Counted from the first letter of the stretch, positions 1-8,168 are shown. The stretch: 64,000 nt of DNA from Mammaliicoccus sciuri (GCF_025561425.1 NZ_CP094824.1:496001-560000); one strand, 5' to 3'. Made by a program: numbers and translations. Notes: a model not told the origin generated them from the sequence alone.

Positions 1-196
1 GTAATAATTCCCCTAAAGCTCTCATCATAATAAATAAGAAAAAACCAATAATAATATAAACTAATAAAATAGATGGACCCGCTAGTGAAATACTCTTACC
101 AGCCCCAAGAAAAAGACCGGTACCAATCGCGCCACCAATAGCAATTAACTGAATATGCCGGTTAGACATACTTCTTTGTAACTCATGATTTTCCAT
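1..196 (-). CDS. Amino acid permease, APC family (5' part only)
   Basis: The first 65 codons of a minus-strand gene are present; the rest lies beyond the window start. The ATG is read from the complement of 194-196, with an AAGGAGAG ribosome binding site at about 206-213. After a short polar N-terminus (Met-Glu-Asn-His) comes the motif IAIGGAIGTGLFLGAGK, the substrate-binding first helix of amino acid/polyamine/organocation permeases, and then a second hydrophobic helix. The Ser-Asn-Arg-His-Ile-Gln-Leu lead-in is typical of the AAT/CycA branch (D-serine/D-alanine/glycine or aromatic and branched amino acid uptake). Family is secure; substrate cannot be told from this fragment. Confidence 0.85.
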   Translation of the reverse strand, partial: MENHELQRSMSNRHIQLIAIGGAIGTGLFLGAGKSISLAGPSILLVYIIIGFFLFIMMRALGELL

Positions 197-351
197 TTTT
201 AATTCGCTCTCCTTAAACACAATAAAACGTATGTAAACAATAAGATTTATAAAACAATATAAAAAGCATTATACTACGATTATTTGTATTTTGCATATTA
301 ATATAAATAAATGTTTTTAAATGTAAGACAAAGGTGAGGATACATAACATG

Positions 352-379
352 ATGAGTAATGTAAGTTTACTCATTTTTT
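352..379 (+). terminator. Terminator-like hairpin
   Basis: ATGAGTAA (352-359) pairs with TTACTCAT (367-374) and is followed by six T. No gene is recognisable immediately upstream on the plus strand, so it either ends an unannotated short transcript or insulates the peptide gene at 438 from upstream transcription. Confidence 0.45.
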
Positions 380-405
380 GTACTTATAATTATTTGATAT
401 AGAAT
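378..405 (+). promoter_or_regulatory. Candidate sigma-A promoter of the small peptide gene
   Basis: TTGTAC (378-383) and TAGAAT (400-405) are separated by 16 bases and lie 33 bases upstream of the start codon at 438. The spacing is acceptable and the -10 is a reasonable match. The -35 overlaps the T-run of the preceding hairpin. Confidence 0.4.
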
Positions 406-437
406 AAGAATAACTTAAACAAAGGAGGAGATTTCTT

Positions 438-494
438 ATGTTAACAAGTATCTTACAACCAATCGTAGATTTGATTACAGCTTTAGGTCTTTAA
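438..494 (+). CDS. 18-residue amphipathic peptide, PSM-like (putative)
   Basis: A very strong ribosome binding site (AAAGGAGGAG, 421-430) sits 7 bases before an ATG that opens an 18-codon frame, MLTSILQPIVDLITALGL, ended by TAA. On a helical wheel the residues Leu2, Ile5, Leu6, Ile9, Val10, Leu12, Ile13 and Leu16 fall on one face and Thr3, Ser4, Gln7, Asp11 and Thr14 on the other, so it could form a short amphipathic helix. A promoter precedes it and a strong terminator follows at 571-605, making a stand-alone transcription unit of about 200 nt. Staphylococci encode phenol-soluble modulins of this size and character; no sequence match is claimed. Alternatives are the toxin of a type I toxin-antitoxin pair or a leader peptide. 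Pro8 and the net charge near zero are unlike the basic PSM-alpha peptides. Confidence 0.5.
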   Translation: MLTSILQPIVDLITALGL

Positions 495-570
495 TTTAAA
501 TTAGATTTATTTTTTAAACTTTATATGCAAACAAAGGGGTCAGTACATAGTGCTGTAAGTACTAAATTAA

Positions 571-605
571 ACACCAATTCGTATGTTACGAATTGGTGTT
601 TTTCT
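571..605 (+). terminator. Intrinsic terminator after the small peptide gene
   Basis: ACACCAATTCG (571-581) pairs perfectly with CGAATTGGTGT (589-599) around a 7-base loop and runs into T-rich sequence (599-609). It ends the short peptide transcript before the tetR promoter at 621. Confidence 0.85.
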
Positions 606-620
606 TTTTAGCAACAATAG

Positions 621-668
621 TTGACCTATCTGGTCGATAGCGTTATGATGTAGTCGACCGAACTGGTC
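621..668 (+). promoter_or_regulatory. tetR-ABC promoter with two operator palindromes
   Basis: TTGACC (621-626), a 17-base spacer and TATGAT (644-649) form a strong sigma-A promoter. Two copies of GACC-N5-GGTC lie at 623-635 and 656-668, one on the -35 and one at the expected transcription start. The facing ends GGTCGA (632-637) and TCGACC (654-659) make a larger symmetry. This arrangement is what is expected for autorepression by the adjacent TetR-family protein. Confidence 0.75.
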
Positions 669-693
669 TAATATGTTTTGGAAGGTGTATATG

Positions 694-1332
694 ATGAATG
701 ATGCATTCTATAAATTAGATGAAGAAAAGCGTCAAAAAATAATCAATTCAGGGCTGATGGAGTTCTCTAATTATGGCTATCAACAAAGTTCTACGAATCG
801 TATTGTTGAAAATGCTGGTATTGGTAAAGGGATGCTTTTTTATTACTTTAAAAATAAAAAAGGATTATTTAAATTTCTTGTGGATTATTCCTTAGATTTC
901 ATTGAGGAATATTATTTTAAACAAATTGATACTTCTGAGAAAGATATTTTTAATAGGTTAGTTAAACAAGCGAAGATTAAATCTAATTTAATGACTATTC
1001 ATCCTCATATGTCAAAGTTTTTAACGAAAATTGTTCTGGAGGAATCTGAACATCATTATATATCTGAAGAACAAGATCAACATATTAAACAATTACAAAG
1101 TAAAGTTCAAAATGCACTATTTGAAGATTTAGATAAGGATTTTTTTAAAGATAATTTAAATGTTGAAATGTCTATCAATATTATAAAGTATTCGATTGAC
1201 GGTTTAGCAGAATCTATGAAGACACGAATAACGCATCAAATGATTGAGCAGAATGATTATCAAAGCTTTTATGATGAATTCGATTTGTATATAAAGGAAA
1301 TGCGTAAAATCTTCTATAAGGATCGTGATTAA
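694..1332 (+). CDS. TetR/AcrR-family transcriptional repressor
   Basis: About 212 residues starting at MNDAFYKLDEEKR. The N-terminal 60 residues hold the TetR helix-turn-helix: a first helix with RQKIINSGLMEFSNYG, then TNRIVENAGIGKGMLFYYFKNKKGLF, the canonical recognition-helix/YYF-K signature. The remaining helical part is a ligand/dimer domain. Start choice: the ribosome binding site GGAAGGTG (680-687) lies 6 bases before the ATG at 694; the in-frame ATG at 673 precedes that site and has none of its own. The gene is immediately followed by an ABC exporter, so it probably represses itself and the pump through the palindromes at 623-668. The inducing compound is unknown. Confidence 0.88.
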   Translation: MNDAFYKLDEEKRQKIINSGLMEFSNYGYQQSSTNRIVENAGIGKGMLFYYFKNKKGLFKFLVDYSLDFIEEYYFKQIDTSEKDIFNRLVKQAKIKSNLMTIHPHMSKFLTKIVLEESEHHYISEEQDQHIKQLQSKVQNALFEDLDKDFFKDNLNVEMSINIIKYSIDGLAESMKTRITHQMIEQNDYQSFYDEFDLYIKEMRKIFYKDRD

Positions 1333-1333
1333 T

Positions 1334-2230
1334 ATGACATTGTTAAAAGTAAATAATGTTACGAAGACGTTTGGTAAATTTAAAGCTTTAAACGATGTGA
1401 ATTTCACTGTTGAAGAAGGAGAAATATTTGGGTTTATCGGTCCAAATGGTTCTGGGAAATCTACGACCATTAAAGCAATTTTAGGCATGCTTAAACCAGA
1501 TTCCGGTACTATAGAGGCATTTGATAAAGATGCTTGGAAAGATGCGGTTCAAATTCATAAACAAGTTGCCTATGTTCCAGGTGATGTTAATTTGTGGCCA
1601 AACTTAACAGGTGGAGAAGTGATAGATTTATTCTTGAAATTAAGTGGGACTCGAAATGATGAAAAAAGAGATGAACTAATTAAAAAATTTGATTTAGATC
1701 CTACTAAAAAGTGTGGTTCATATTCTAAAGGTAATAGACAGAAGGTTGCACTTATCGCTGCATTTACAACAGATGCACAACTTCTTATATTAGATGAACC
1801 GACATCTGGATTGGATCCTTTAATGGAACAAGTATTCCAAGCATGTGTATTAGAAAAGAAAAAAGAGGGAAAAAGTGTTCTATTATCGAGTCATATATTA
1901 AGTGAAGTAGAAAAATTATGTGACAGAGTCGGCATTATTAGAAAAGGTGAAATCGTAGAAATGGGAACGTTGGATGATTTGAGACATCTTACGAGAATGC
2001 ATTTCGTCGTTCAGTCTAAAGAAGTTCTAACAGATTTAGAGGAGCAAGATGGTGTACACGATATTTCTAAAGAAGGAGAGACATATCATTTTCAAGTGGA
2101 TTCAGAGAAAGTTTCTAATATTATTAAATATTTAAGTCGGTTTGAGTTGTTGAAATTAGAAAGTATGCCACCTACATTAGAAGATTTATTTATGAGACAT
2201 TATGGTGTGAATATTGAAAGAGGTGAATAA
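1334..2230 (+). CDS. ABC exporter ATP-binding protein
   Basis: About 298 residues. Walker A GPNGSGKST at about residues 36-44, Q-loop region, signature SKGNRQKV (a degenerate LSGGQ typical of ABC-2 drug/antibiotic exporters), Walker B LLILDEPTSGLD, and H-loop LLSSHILSE. The C-terminal about 90 residues form the accessory domain found in this exporter subfamily. The ATG at 1334 lies one base after the tetR stop; an AAGG at 1318-1321 is a somewhat distant ribosome binding site, and a GTG at 1325 is the alternative. It pairs with the permease that starts one base downstream, and supplies the ATP hydrolysis for export. Likely a drug or antimicrobial efflux pump; substrate not inferable. Confidence 0.9.
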   Translation: MTLLKVNNVTKTFGKFKALNDVNFTVEEGEIFGFIGPNGSGKSTTIKAILGMLKPDSGTIEAFDKDAWKDAVQIHKQVAYVPGDVNLWPNLTGGEVIDLFLKLSGTRNDEKRDELIKKFDLDPTKKCGSYSKGNRQKVALIAAFTTDAQLLILDEPTSGLDPLMEQVFQACVLEKKKEGKSVLLSSHILSEVEKLCDRVGIIRKGEIVEMGTLDDLRHLTRMHFVVQSKEVLTDLEEQDGVHDISKEGETYHFQVDSEKVSNIIKYLSRFELLKLESMPPTLEDLFMRHYGVNIERGE

Positions 2231-2231
2231 T

Positions 2232-3824
2232 ATGAATAATCTCTTTAACGGTGTTGGACAATTAACGTTATTTTACCTGAAGACACATAAATGGAAAATG
2301 CTGTTTTGGATATTAGGTATTGTCGTTTTAACAGTTATCATACCACCAACATTTAAAAGTATGTATCCACACCAATCAGATATGCAACCAATTGTTGAAA
2401 CTTCTAAAAATCCTGCAATGGAAGCAATGTTAGGACCAGGACAATTTGAACATGTAACAGTTGGCGTGTTATTTACGCACGAGATGTTGCTATTTACAAG
2501 TATTCTCGTTGCAATAATGAGTATTTTACTTGTTTCAAAGAGTACTAGAGGAGATGAATCAGCAGGTCGTATTGAAATGTTTCGAGCATTGCCAGTTGGA
2601 AAAGTATCGCCACTCATAAGTGCACTTATTGAGATGATAATTGTGAATGTCATGATAACCATTTTGATTATGATTATATTACCTTTAATGAATATTAATA
2701 GTGTGGATTGGCAAGGTTCAATTGTTTATGCAGTTTCATTAGGATCAATTGGTATTCTATTTGGTATGATGACAGCTATATTTTCACAGTTAACTGAAAC
2801 AAGTAGTAGTGTTACTGGCTATAGCATTACAGTATTGCTCTTAAGCTATTTAGTGAGAGCTGTTGGTGACGTCATAAATGAAGATATTTCTATGGTTTCA
2901 CCTCTAGGATGGATTACAAGAACGTTTGCTTATTCTGAAAATAATTGGTGGCCAATCGTCATAACTTTAGTAACGGCTATTATTTTATTGATGATAGCGA
3001 TGATACTTTATTTTAGAAGGGATATAGAGTCTGGCATACTGCCTTCTAAACCAGGTAAAAGAACAGCACATAAAATATGGTTATCTCCACTAGGTTTACA
3101 ACTTAAATTGTATAAAGTAGGTCTTATTTCCTGGGCAATAGGGATGTTTGTATTTGGCGCTTCATATGGATCAATATTTGGTGAGTTAGATGATTTTATT
3201 AAAGATAACGAAATGTTGCAGCAAATGGTAGCTGGGACAGGTGATCATTATATAGAAGCATTCTTACCGACTTTAATGATTATAATGGCTATCGTATCAA
3301 CAATACCTGCACTATTAAGTTTATACAAAATAAAAAACGAATTAGATACTCATCGAATAGAACTTATAATGTCTCGACCTATTTCAAGAATTAAATTGTT
3401 GAGTAGTTATTTAGTTGTTTCATTATTTAATGCTATCTTTATGATTTTTATAGCTGCATTCGGTTTGTATGTTGCCCAAGCATCTGTGTTAAATGATCCA
3501 TTTAGTTTTTGGACAATTATAAAGTCTGGAATTGTGCATATACCTGCCATTATATCTTTCGTAGCACTTGGCGTTGTACTTTTAGGATGGTTTAATAAAG
3601 GGCATTTTATCGTTTATCTGTATTTAACTTATACGTTTTTCGTCGTTTATTTAGGACAATTGTTAAATATTAAAGACTGGTTAAAAGATATAACGCCATT
3701 TCATCATATTCCTGAAATACCTGTTGAAGATATGAATTATTCGGGTATAAGTATATTAATCATAGTATCTGTCGTGCTTATCATAATTGGATTTATAGGA
3801 TTTAAACGAAAAGACATTTCATAA
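2232..3824 (+). CDS. ABC-2 type exporter permease, long form
   Basis: About 530 residues with roughly twelve hydrophobic segments in two repeats of six, the first beginning MLFWILGIVVLTVIIPP and the second beginning near residue 295 (LKLYKVGLISWAIGMFV). This duplicated layout matches the polyketide/tetronasin-type antibiotic exporter permeases rather than the usual six-helix ABC-2 subunits. The start at 2232 is chosen because GAAAGAGGTGA precedes it by about 5 bases; an upstream TTG at 2214 lacks a site. Translationally linked to the ATP-binding gene, whose stop ends at 2230. The complex would sit in the cytoplasmic membrane and export a hydrophobic compound. Confidence 0.85.
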   Translation: MNNLFNGVGQLTLFYLKTHKWKMLFWILGIVVLTVIIPPTFKSMYPHQSDMQPIVETSKNPAMEAMLGPGQFEHVTVGVLFTHEMLLFTSILVAIMSILLVSKSTRGDESAGRIEMFRALPVGKVSPLISALIEMIIVNVMITILIMIILPLMNINSVDWQGSIVYAVSLGSIGILFGMMTAIFSQLTETSSSVTGYSITVLLLSYLVRAVGDVINEDISMVSPLGWITRTFAYSENNWWPIVITLVTAIILLMIAMILYFRRDIESGILPSKPGKRTAHKIWLSPLGLQLKLYKVGLISWAIGMFVFGASYGSIFGELDDFIKDNEMLQQMVAGTGDHYIEAFLPTLMIIMAIVSTIPALLSLYKIKNELDTHRIELIMSRPISRIKLLSSYLVVSLFNAIFMIFIAAFGLYVAQASVLNDPFSFWTIIKSGIVHIPAIISFVALGVVLLGWFNKGHFIVYLYLTYTFFVVYLGQLLNIKDWLKDITPFHHIPEIPVEDMNYSGISILIIVSVVLIIIGFIGFKRKDIS

Positions 3825-3840
3825 AGGGAGCTGTGTTCGG

Positions 3841-4427
3841 ATGACAAATTTACCGAAAATAGGGAAACCAGCAACAAATGCTTTGAACAAGATCAATGTT
3901 ACGACGTTAGAACAGGTTGCTCAATTAGATGAACATAATTTGGCGAAACTTCATGGTATGGGACCAAAAGCAATAGGCATTTTGAAAGAAGCATTATTAG
4001 AACAAGGGTTATCATTTAGTCAATTAGATGAGGATTTAAAAAATGTGAAATTCACTGTACTGGGAGATTTAAAATGTGATAACGCACCAAAAAGAAGAAT
4101 TATCAGAGATATTGTGAGTGCTTCACTAGTTGGTGACGAAAAGTATCTTAATGAATGGCTAACAGATGATTTAGTATGGAAAGTACCAGGTTCTTTTGAA
4201 TTAAAGGGTAGAAAAGCATTTTTAGAAGAAATAAATGAACACTTGCAAAAGTATCCAGCCTTGAAATTAAATCAATGCTTACGCACGGTAAAGAAGCTTC
4301 TACGCACGGCACAATCATATTGAATTCTGGTGAAGAAATTTATTTTGCTGAAATGTATAAATTTGAAAATCATAAAAAAGACGCTAAAGTGAAAGAGATT
4401 ACGTCATATATTATCATGAAACCTTAA
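3841..4427 (+). pseudogene. HhH domain plus NTF2/SnoaL-like protein, frameshifted
   Basis: The first frame reads 160 residues: a helix-hairpin-helix-like N-terminus (LPKIGKPATNALNKINV, then LHGMGPKAIGILKEALLEQG) similar to RNA polymerase alpha C-terminal-type HhH modules, then the start of an NTF2/SnoaL-like domain (VSASLVGDEKYLNEWLTDD, VWKVPGSFELKGRKAF). Near 4273-4276 the frame is lost. Reading in the next frame continues sensibly (THGKEASTHGTIILNSGEEIYFAEMYKFE) to a TAA at 4425-4427. Restoring one base (CAATG to CAAATG) gives a continuous 195-residue protein. The ribosome binding site AAAGGGAG is at 3823-3830. Either a real lesion or a base missed in sequencing. Function unknown. Confidence 0.75.
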
Positions 4428-4506
4428 TTTTATGAAAATCCAATACCAGTATTTATGAAAATGTGATAAATTATAGAGGTTATTATAAACTTTCGGAGGT
4501 TGAAAG

Positions 4507-4863
4507 ATGGAAGCAACATTACCAAATTGCCCTAAATGTGATTCAGAATATACTTACGAGGATGGACAATTTTATATTTGTCCAATGTGTAATCATGAAT
4601 GGTCTATAAACGACGAAGATGCATCAAAGGAAGAAAACACAGTTATTAAAGATGTAAATGGTGTTGAATTAAATGATGGAGATACTGTAACGGTCATTAA
4701 AGATTTAAAAGTAAAAGGATCATCTAATTCTATTAAACAAGGCACTAAAGTTAAAGGTATCAAATTAGTGGACCCAGAAGACGGACATGACATTGATTGT
4801 AAAATACCTGGCTTTGGACAAATCGGATTGAAGTCATCAGTTGTAAAAAAAGTGAATAAGTAA
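4507..4863 (+). CDS. yjdM: YjdM/PhnA-family zinc-ribbon protein
   Basis: 118 residues. An N-terminal zinc ribbon with the pairs CPKC and CPMC is followed by the family's C-terminal domain ([34 protein letters not shown]), which matches the small PhnA (YjdM) family in full length. Despite the historical name alkylphosphonate-uptake operon protein, this family is not a phosphonatase in most bacteria and its role is unknown. Start ATG at 4507 with CGGAGG just upstream; monocistronic, with a terminator at 4871-4912. Confidence 0.85.
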   Translation: MEATLPNCPKCDSEYTYEDGQFYICPMCNHEWSINDEDASKEENTVIKDVNGVELNDGDTVTVIKDLKVKGSSNSIKQGTKVKGIKLVDPEDGHDIDCKIPGFGQIGLKSSVVKKVNK

Positions 4864-4870
4864 GAAAGAA

Positions 4871-4912
4871 AGAGTCTGAAACATTGGAATTGTTGCAGGC
4901 TCTTAATTTTTT
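4871..4912 (+). terminator. Terminator after yjdM
   Basis: AGAGTCTGAAACA (4871-4883) pairs imperfectly with TGTTGCAGGCTCT (4891-4903), including a T-G pair and one mismatch, followed by TTAATTTTTT. Confidence 0.65.
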
Positions 4913-4965
4913 AGAAAGTATGTTGATATAAATATTAGCTAAGTACTTATTATTTTTTGTTAAAA

Positions 4966-5009
4966 ATAACGAATTAATATTTTAAGTTTTTAAAATATTA
5001 ATTCGTTAT
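4966..5009. repeat. Perfect 20-bp inverted repeat upstream of the PTS gene
   Basis: ATAACGAATTAATATTTTAA (4966-4985) is followed by a 4-base gap (GTTT) and its exact reverse complement (4990-5009). No T-run follows directly, so it is not a standard terminator. Its place 75 bases before the PTS gene suggests an operator for a sugar-responsive repressor or an mRNA leader structure. No CRE consensus is seen nearby. Confidence 0.7.
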
Positions 5010-5083
5010 ATACATCAAATGTTTTTTATGGTAAATATGTAATAGAGATTACGTTTCCAACAAATATATAAGGGGAGAAAAAT

Positions 5084-6574
5084 ATGAAGGCTTATATGCA
5101 AAAATTTGCACAGTCTCTAATGCTACCTATTTCGATTTTACCGGTAGCTGGGTTACTTTTAGGTATCGCATCTTTTATTGATTCAGGTGCAATTAACGGG
5201 GAAGGAAATAGCGTTGCAAACTTTTTAGCAAATGGTGGTTTAGCAGTTATTAATAATTTACCAATACTATTTGCAGTAGGTTTAGCATTCGGTATGTCTA
5301 AAGATAAAAATGGTGCAGCAGCACTTAGTGGACTTGTATCATTTTTAGTGGTTACACAAGTACTAAAGCCAGAAGCAATGGCGAAAGTATTGCATATTGC
5401 TGAGGATAAAGTTGATATCGCATTTACGGGTATTAGTAATGTATTTATTGGGATTATTTGTGGTTTAGTTACAGCAGCAATTTACAATAGATTTAAAGAT
5501 ACGAAATTACCAACAGCGTTTGCTTTCTTTAGTGGTAAACGTCTTGTGCCGATATTATCAGCAGCGGCAATGTTAGTTATTTCTATTGCACTAATGTTTA
5601 TTTGGCCGCCAGTATATAACGGCTTAGTGTCATTTGGTGAAATGATTTCTAAACTTGGTCCTCTTGGGGCAGGACTATACGGATTCTTTAACCGTTTATT
5701 ATTACCATTTGGATTGCACCACGCATTAAACCAAGTATTCTGGTTTGATATTGCGGGTATTAATGATATTGCAAACTTCTGGTCTAGTAAAGGTGAAGCG
5801 GGTATAACAGGTCGTTACCAAGCAGGATTATTCCCAATTATGATGTTTGGTTTACCAGCTGCAGCATTAGCGATTTGGAAAAATGCTGAGAAGCGTAATA
5901 GAAAAGTAGTAGGTTCTTTAATGGTTACAGCAGCGATTGCTTCCTTTGTAACAGGGATCACAGAACCATTAGAATTCTCATTCTTAGTAGCAGCACCGAT
6001 GTTATTTGGTATTCACGCGTTATTAACAGGTATTTCATTATTTATAGCAGCAACATTCCATTGGACTGCAGGATTTACATTTAGTGCAGGATTAATAGAT
6101 TATTTATTAAGTTTAAGTATTCCAATTGCTAATAAACCATTAATGTTACTCGTACTAGGTATGATTATGGGTGTCGTATACTTTGTTGTATTTGATTTTG
6201 CGATTCGTACATTTAATCTTAAGACACCAGGTAGAGATGGCTTAATGGAAGAAGCGGCAAAGCAAGATCCTAGTCTTGAAGAAGATGTAGCAGGTACTTC
6301 AACAAACAATAGTGGTGTAAAAGTATCTAATAAGACAAAGCTTATATATGAAGCAATTGGTGGTAATGATAATATCGAAGTTATCGATCACTGTGCAACA
6401 AGACTACGTCTAACATTAAAAGATACAAGTGTTGTTGATCAAGATAAAATCAAACAATCTGGCGCATTAGGAAACAAAGTGATTAGTGATAAAAATATCC
6501 AAATTATTATTGGAACTGATGTACAATTTACAGCAGATGAACTCATGCAAATGCAACAAAATCAAGGTCATTAA
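5084..6574 (+). CDS. nagE: PTS transporter subunit IICB, N-acetylglucosamine/glucose type
   Basis: 496 residues. The EIIC membrane domain (about 1-380) opens with MLPISILPVAGLLLGIA and contains the conserved loops GLHHALNQVFWFDI and GITEPLEFSFL of the glucose/N-acetylglucosamine PTS family. A linker leads to an EIIB domain with the phosphorylated cysteine in HCATRLRLTLKD (about residue 437) and the end motif QIIIGTDVQ. No EIIA domain is fused, so phosphate must come from a EIIA encoded elsewhere. It phosphorylates sugar during uptake through the cytoplasmic membrane. The sequence resembles NagE-type porters most, but glucose (PtsG) specificity is possible. AGGGGAG precedes the ATG. Monocistronic, with its own terminator. 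Confidence 0.82.
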   Translation: MKAYMQKFAQSLMLPISILPVAGLLLGIASFIDSGAINGEGNSVANFLANGGLAVINNLPILFAVGLAFGMSKDKNGAAALSGLVSFLVVTQVLKPEAMAKVLHIAEDKVDIAFTGISNVFIGIICGLVTAAIYNRFKDTKLPTAFAFFSGKRLVPILSAAAMLVISIALMFIWPPVYNGLVSFGEMISKLGPLGAGLYGFFNRLLLPFGLHHALNQVFWFDIAGINDIANFWSSKGEAGITGRYQAGLFPIMMFGLPAAALAIWKNAEKRNRKVVGSLMVTAAIASFVTGITEPLEFSFLVAAPMLFGIHALLTGISLFIAATFHWTAGFTFSAGLIDYLLSLSIPIANKPLMLLVLGMIMGVVYFVVFDFAIRTFNLKTPGRDGLMEEAAKQDPSLEEDVAGTSTNNSGVKVSNKTKLIYEAIGGNDNIEVIDHCATRLRLTLKDTSVVDQDKIKQSGALGNKVISDKNIQIIIGTDVQFTADELMQMQQNQGH

Positions 6575-6594
6575 TTCAATATATTACTACTCAA

Positions 6595-6638
6595 ACAGTA
6601 GACATTCATTTTATAATTTGAATGCCTACTGTTTTTTT
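6595..6638 (+). terminator. Terminator after the PTS gene
   Basis: ACAGTAGACATTCA (6595-6608) pairs with TGAATGCCTACTGT (6619-6632) with one mismatch, followed by seven T. Confidence 0.9.
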
Positions 6639-6763
6639 ATCTTTAATTTTATTAATAATAACAATTTTGAACAAATATGAACAAAAAATAATGTTAAATG
6701 TGTGATTTTTTACTTTTATAGTAGTAATATGAAACTATTGAATGATAAAGGGGGGACGATTCA

Positions 6764-8029
6764 ATGGGTATAAAAAGAGCGATTTTGTTAGGTGCAGGTG
6801 ACCGTGGGGGAAGAGTTTACGCGAATTTGATAAAATCTTTACCCCATAAAATTAAATTAATTGGGGTAGCGGAACCTGTTAAAGAAAGAAGAGAACGTGT
6901 AAGTAGTCACCATAGTCTTGATGAACGATACGTACAAGCGTCTTGGAAAGCATTATTGGACTTAAAGCTAGAAGCTGATATAGCAATCATATGTACACAA
7001 GATAAAGCGCATTTTGAACCAACAATGAAAGCATTAGATTTAGGATATCACGTATTACTTGAAAAACCGATGTCTCCTAATCCTGAAGAGTGTATTAAAA
7101 TGGTAGAAAAAGCGAAAGAAATGGATAGAACATTAACGATTTGTCACGTATTAAGATATACACCATTCTGGAGTAGGATCAAATCTATCGTTCAAAGCGG
7201 AGATATTGGTCAGATTGCATCTATTCAACTTAATGAAAATGTAGAATATATGCATATGTCACATAGTTTTGTAAGAGGTAATTGGAAAAGTAAAGAACAA
7301 TCAAGTCCAATGATATTAGCTAAATCTTGCCATGACATGGATATTATCAGTTATATCATGGATCAAGATTGTAAAAGAATCAATTCCTTTGGTTCATTAA
7401 TGTACTTTAACGAAGCAAACAAACCAGAAGGCGCACCATTAAGATGTCTAGACGGATGCCCAGTAGAAAATGAATGTCCATTTCATGCTGGAAGGTATTA
7501 TTTAGGTATCGGTAGAGGATGGGCGATGAAATTTACAGAAGAAAATTCTAACGAAGCGATTATAGAAAGATTAAATCATACGGATTATGGGAAATGCGTC
7601 TTCCAATCAGATAATGACGTTGTAGATCACCAAGTTGTGAATATGGAATTTGAAAATGGCGCAACAGCAACATTTAGTATGAGCGCATTTACAAGAGAAC
7701 AAACAAGAATTGTTCAAATAATGGGAACAAAAGGTGAAATAAGAGGAAATATGGAAACAAATGAAATAAGCATATTTGACTTTTTAACAAGAGAAGAAAA
7801 AATCGTTAAGTTCCCAGAAGTGAGCAGTGGACATGGTGGAGGAGACGAAGGTATTATAAATGACTTTATAGATGCAATTAATAGCTCAGATCAAAATGTA
7901 TCTAAATCCATAGCAAGTAAATCCTTAATCAGCCACTTAATGGCATTCGCAGCAGAAGAATCAAGACTGAATCACGGGCAATCGATAAATATAGACGAAT
8001 TCTATAATGAAATAGCCTTAACATCATAA
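6764..8029 (+). CDS. Gfo/Idh/MocA-family oxidoreductase with a cysteine-rich insert
   Basis: 421 residues. The N-terminal Rossmann fold carries GAGDRGGRVYANLI, and EKPMSPNPEE holds the catalytic lysine of the EKP motif; SCHDMDIISYIM corresponds to the Asp-His active-site helix. Between about residues 228 and 244 lies a cysteine-rich segment (CLDGC, then ECPF) that could bind a metal and marks a longer subfamily (about 420 residues rather than 340). The enzyme probably oxidises a sugar, sugar acid or cyclitol with NAD(P). ATG at 6764 with GGGGGGA upstream. It stands alone between terminators, and is separated from the inositol locus by a convergent regulator. Substrate unknown; inositol derivatives are a reasonable guess from the neighbourhood only. 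Confidence 0.82.
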   Translation: MGIKRAILLGAGDRGGRVYANLIKSLPHKIKLIGVAEPVKERRERVSSHHSLDERYVQASWKALLDLKLEADIAIICTQDKAHFEPTMKALDLGYHVLLEKPMSPNPEECIKMVEKAKEMDRTLTICHVLRYTPFWSRIKSIVQSGDIGQIASIQLNENVEYMHMSHSFVRGNWKSKEQSSPMILAKSCHDMDIISYIMDQDCKRINSFGSLMYFNEANKPEGAPLRCLDGCPVENECPFHAGRYYLGIGRGWAMKFTEENSNEAIIERLNHTDYGKCVFQSDNDVVDHQVVNMEFENGATATFSMSAFTREQTRIVQIMGTKGEIRGNMETNEISIFDFLTREEKIVKFPEVSSGHGGGDEGIINDFIDAINSSDQNVSKSIASKSLISHLMAFAAEESRLNHGQSINIDEFYNEIALTS

Positions 8030-8042
8030 TATAAGATAAATA

Positions 8043-8085
8043 AAGACGTGATACCGCTAGAAAATAGCAGTATCACGTCTTTTTT
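8043..8085 (+). terminator. Terminator after the oxidoreductase
   Basis: AAGACGTGATACCGCTA pairs with TAGCAGTATCACGTCTT around a short A-rich loop (about 8043-8081), followed by a T-run. Long, strong stem. Confidence 0.9.
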
Positions 8086-8098
8086 GTGCGTGAAAATA

Positions 8099-8147
8099 GC
8101 GCTAACGCTCAAGAGTCGCAAACAAGATCGTTAGCGCATCAAAAATC
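8099..8147. repeat. Dispersed hairpin repeat, copy 1
   Basis: GCGCTAACG (8099-8107) and CGTTAGCGC (8129-8137) form a perfect 9-bp stem around a 21-base loop. Bases 8104-8137 match 19894-19927 at 32 of 34 positions, and similarity continues into CAAAA-ATCCA. It sits between the convergent ends of the oxidoreductase and the DeoR-type regulator. Confidence 0.85.
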
Positions 8148-8168
8148 CACGTGTGTTAAATTTATTAA

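Noticed and set aside
349-402. A second tiny frame (17 codons, MMSNVSLLIFC...) with AAGGTGAGG upstream
   Set aside because: It runs through the hairpin and T-run at 352-379 and into the promoter of the next peptide; composition is ordinary. Possible leader, but not supported as a gene.
673-693. Upstream ATG for the TetR gene
   Set aside because: The ribosome binding site GGAAGGTG lies after this ATG and fits ATG 694 (or 691) instead.
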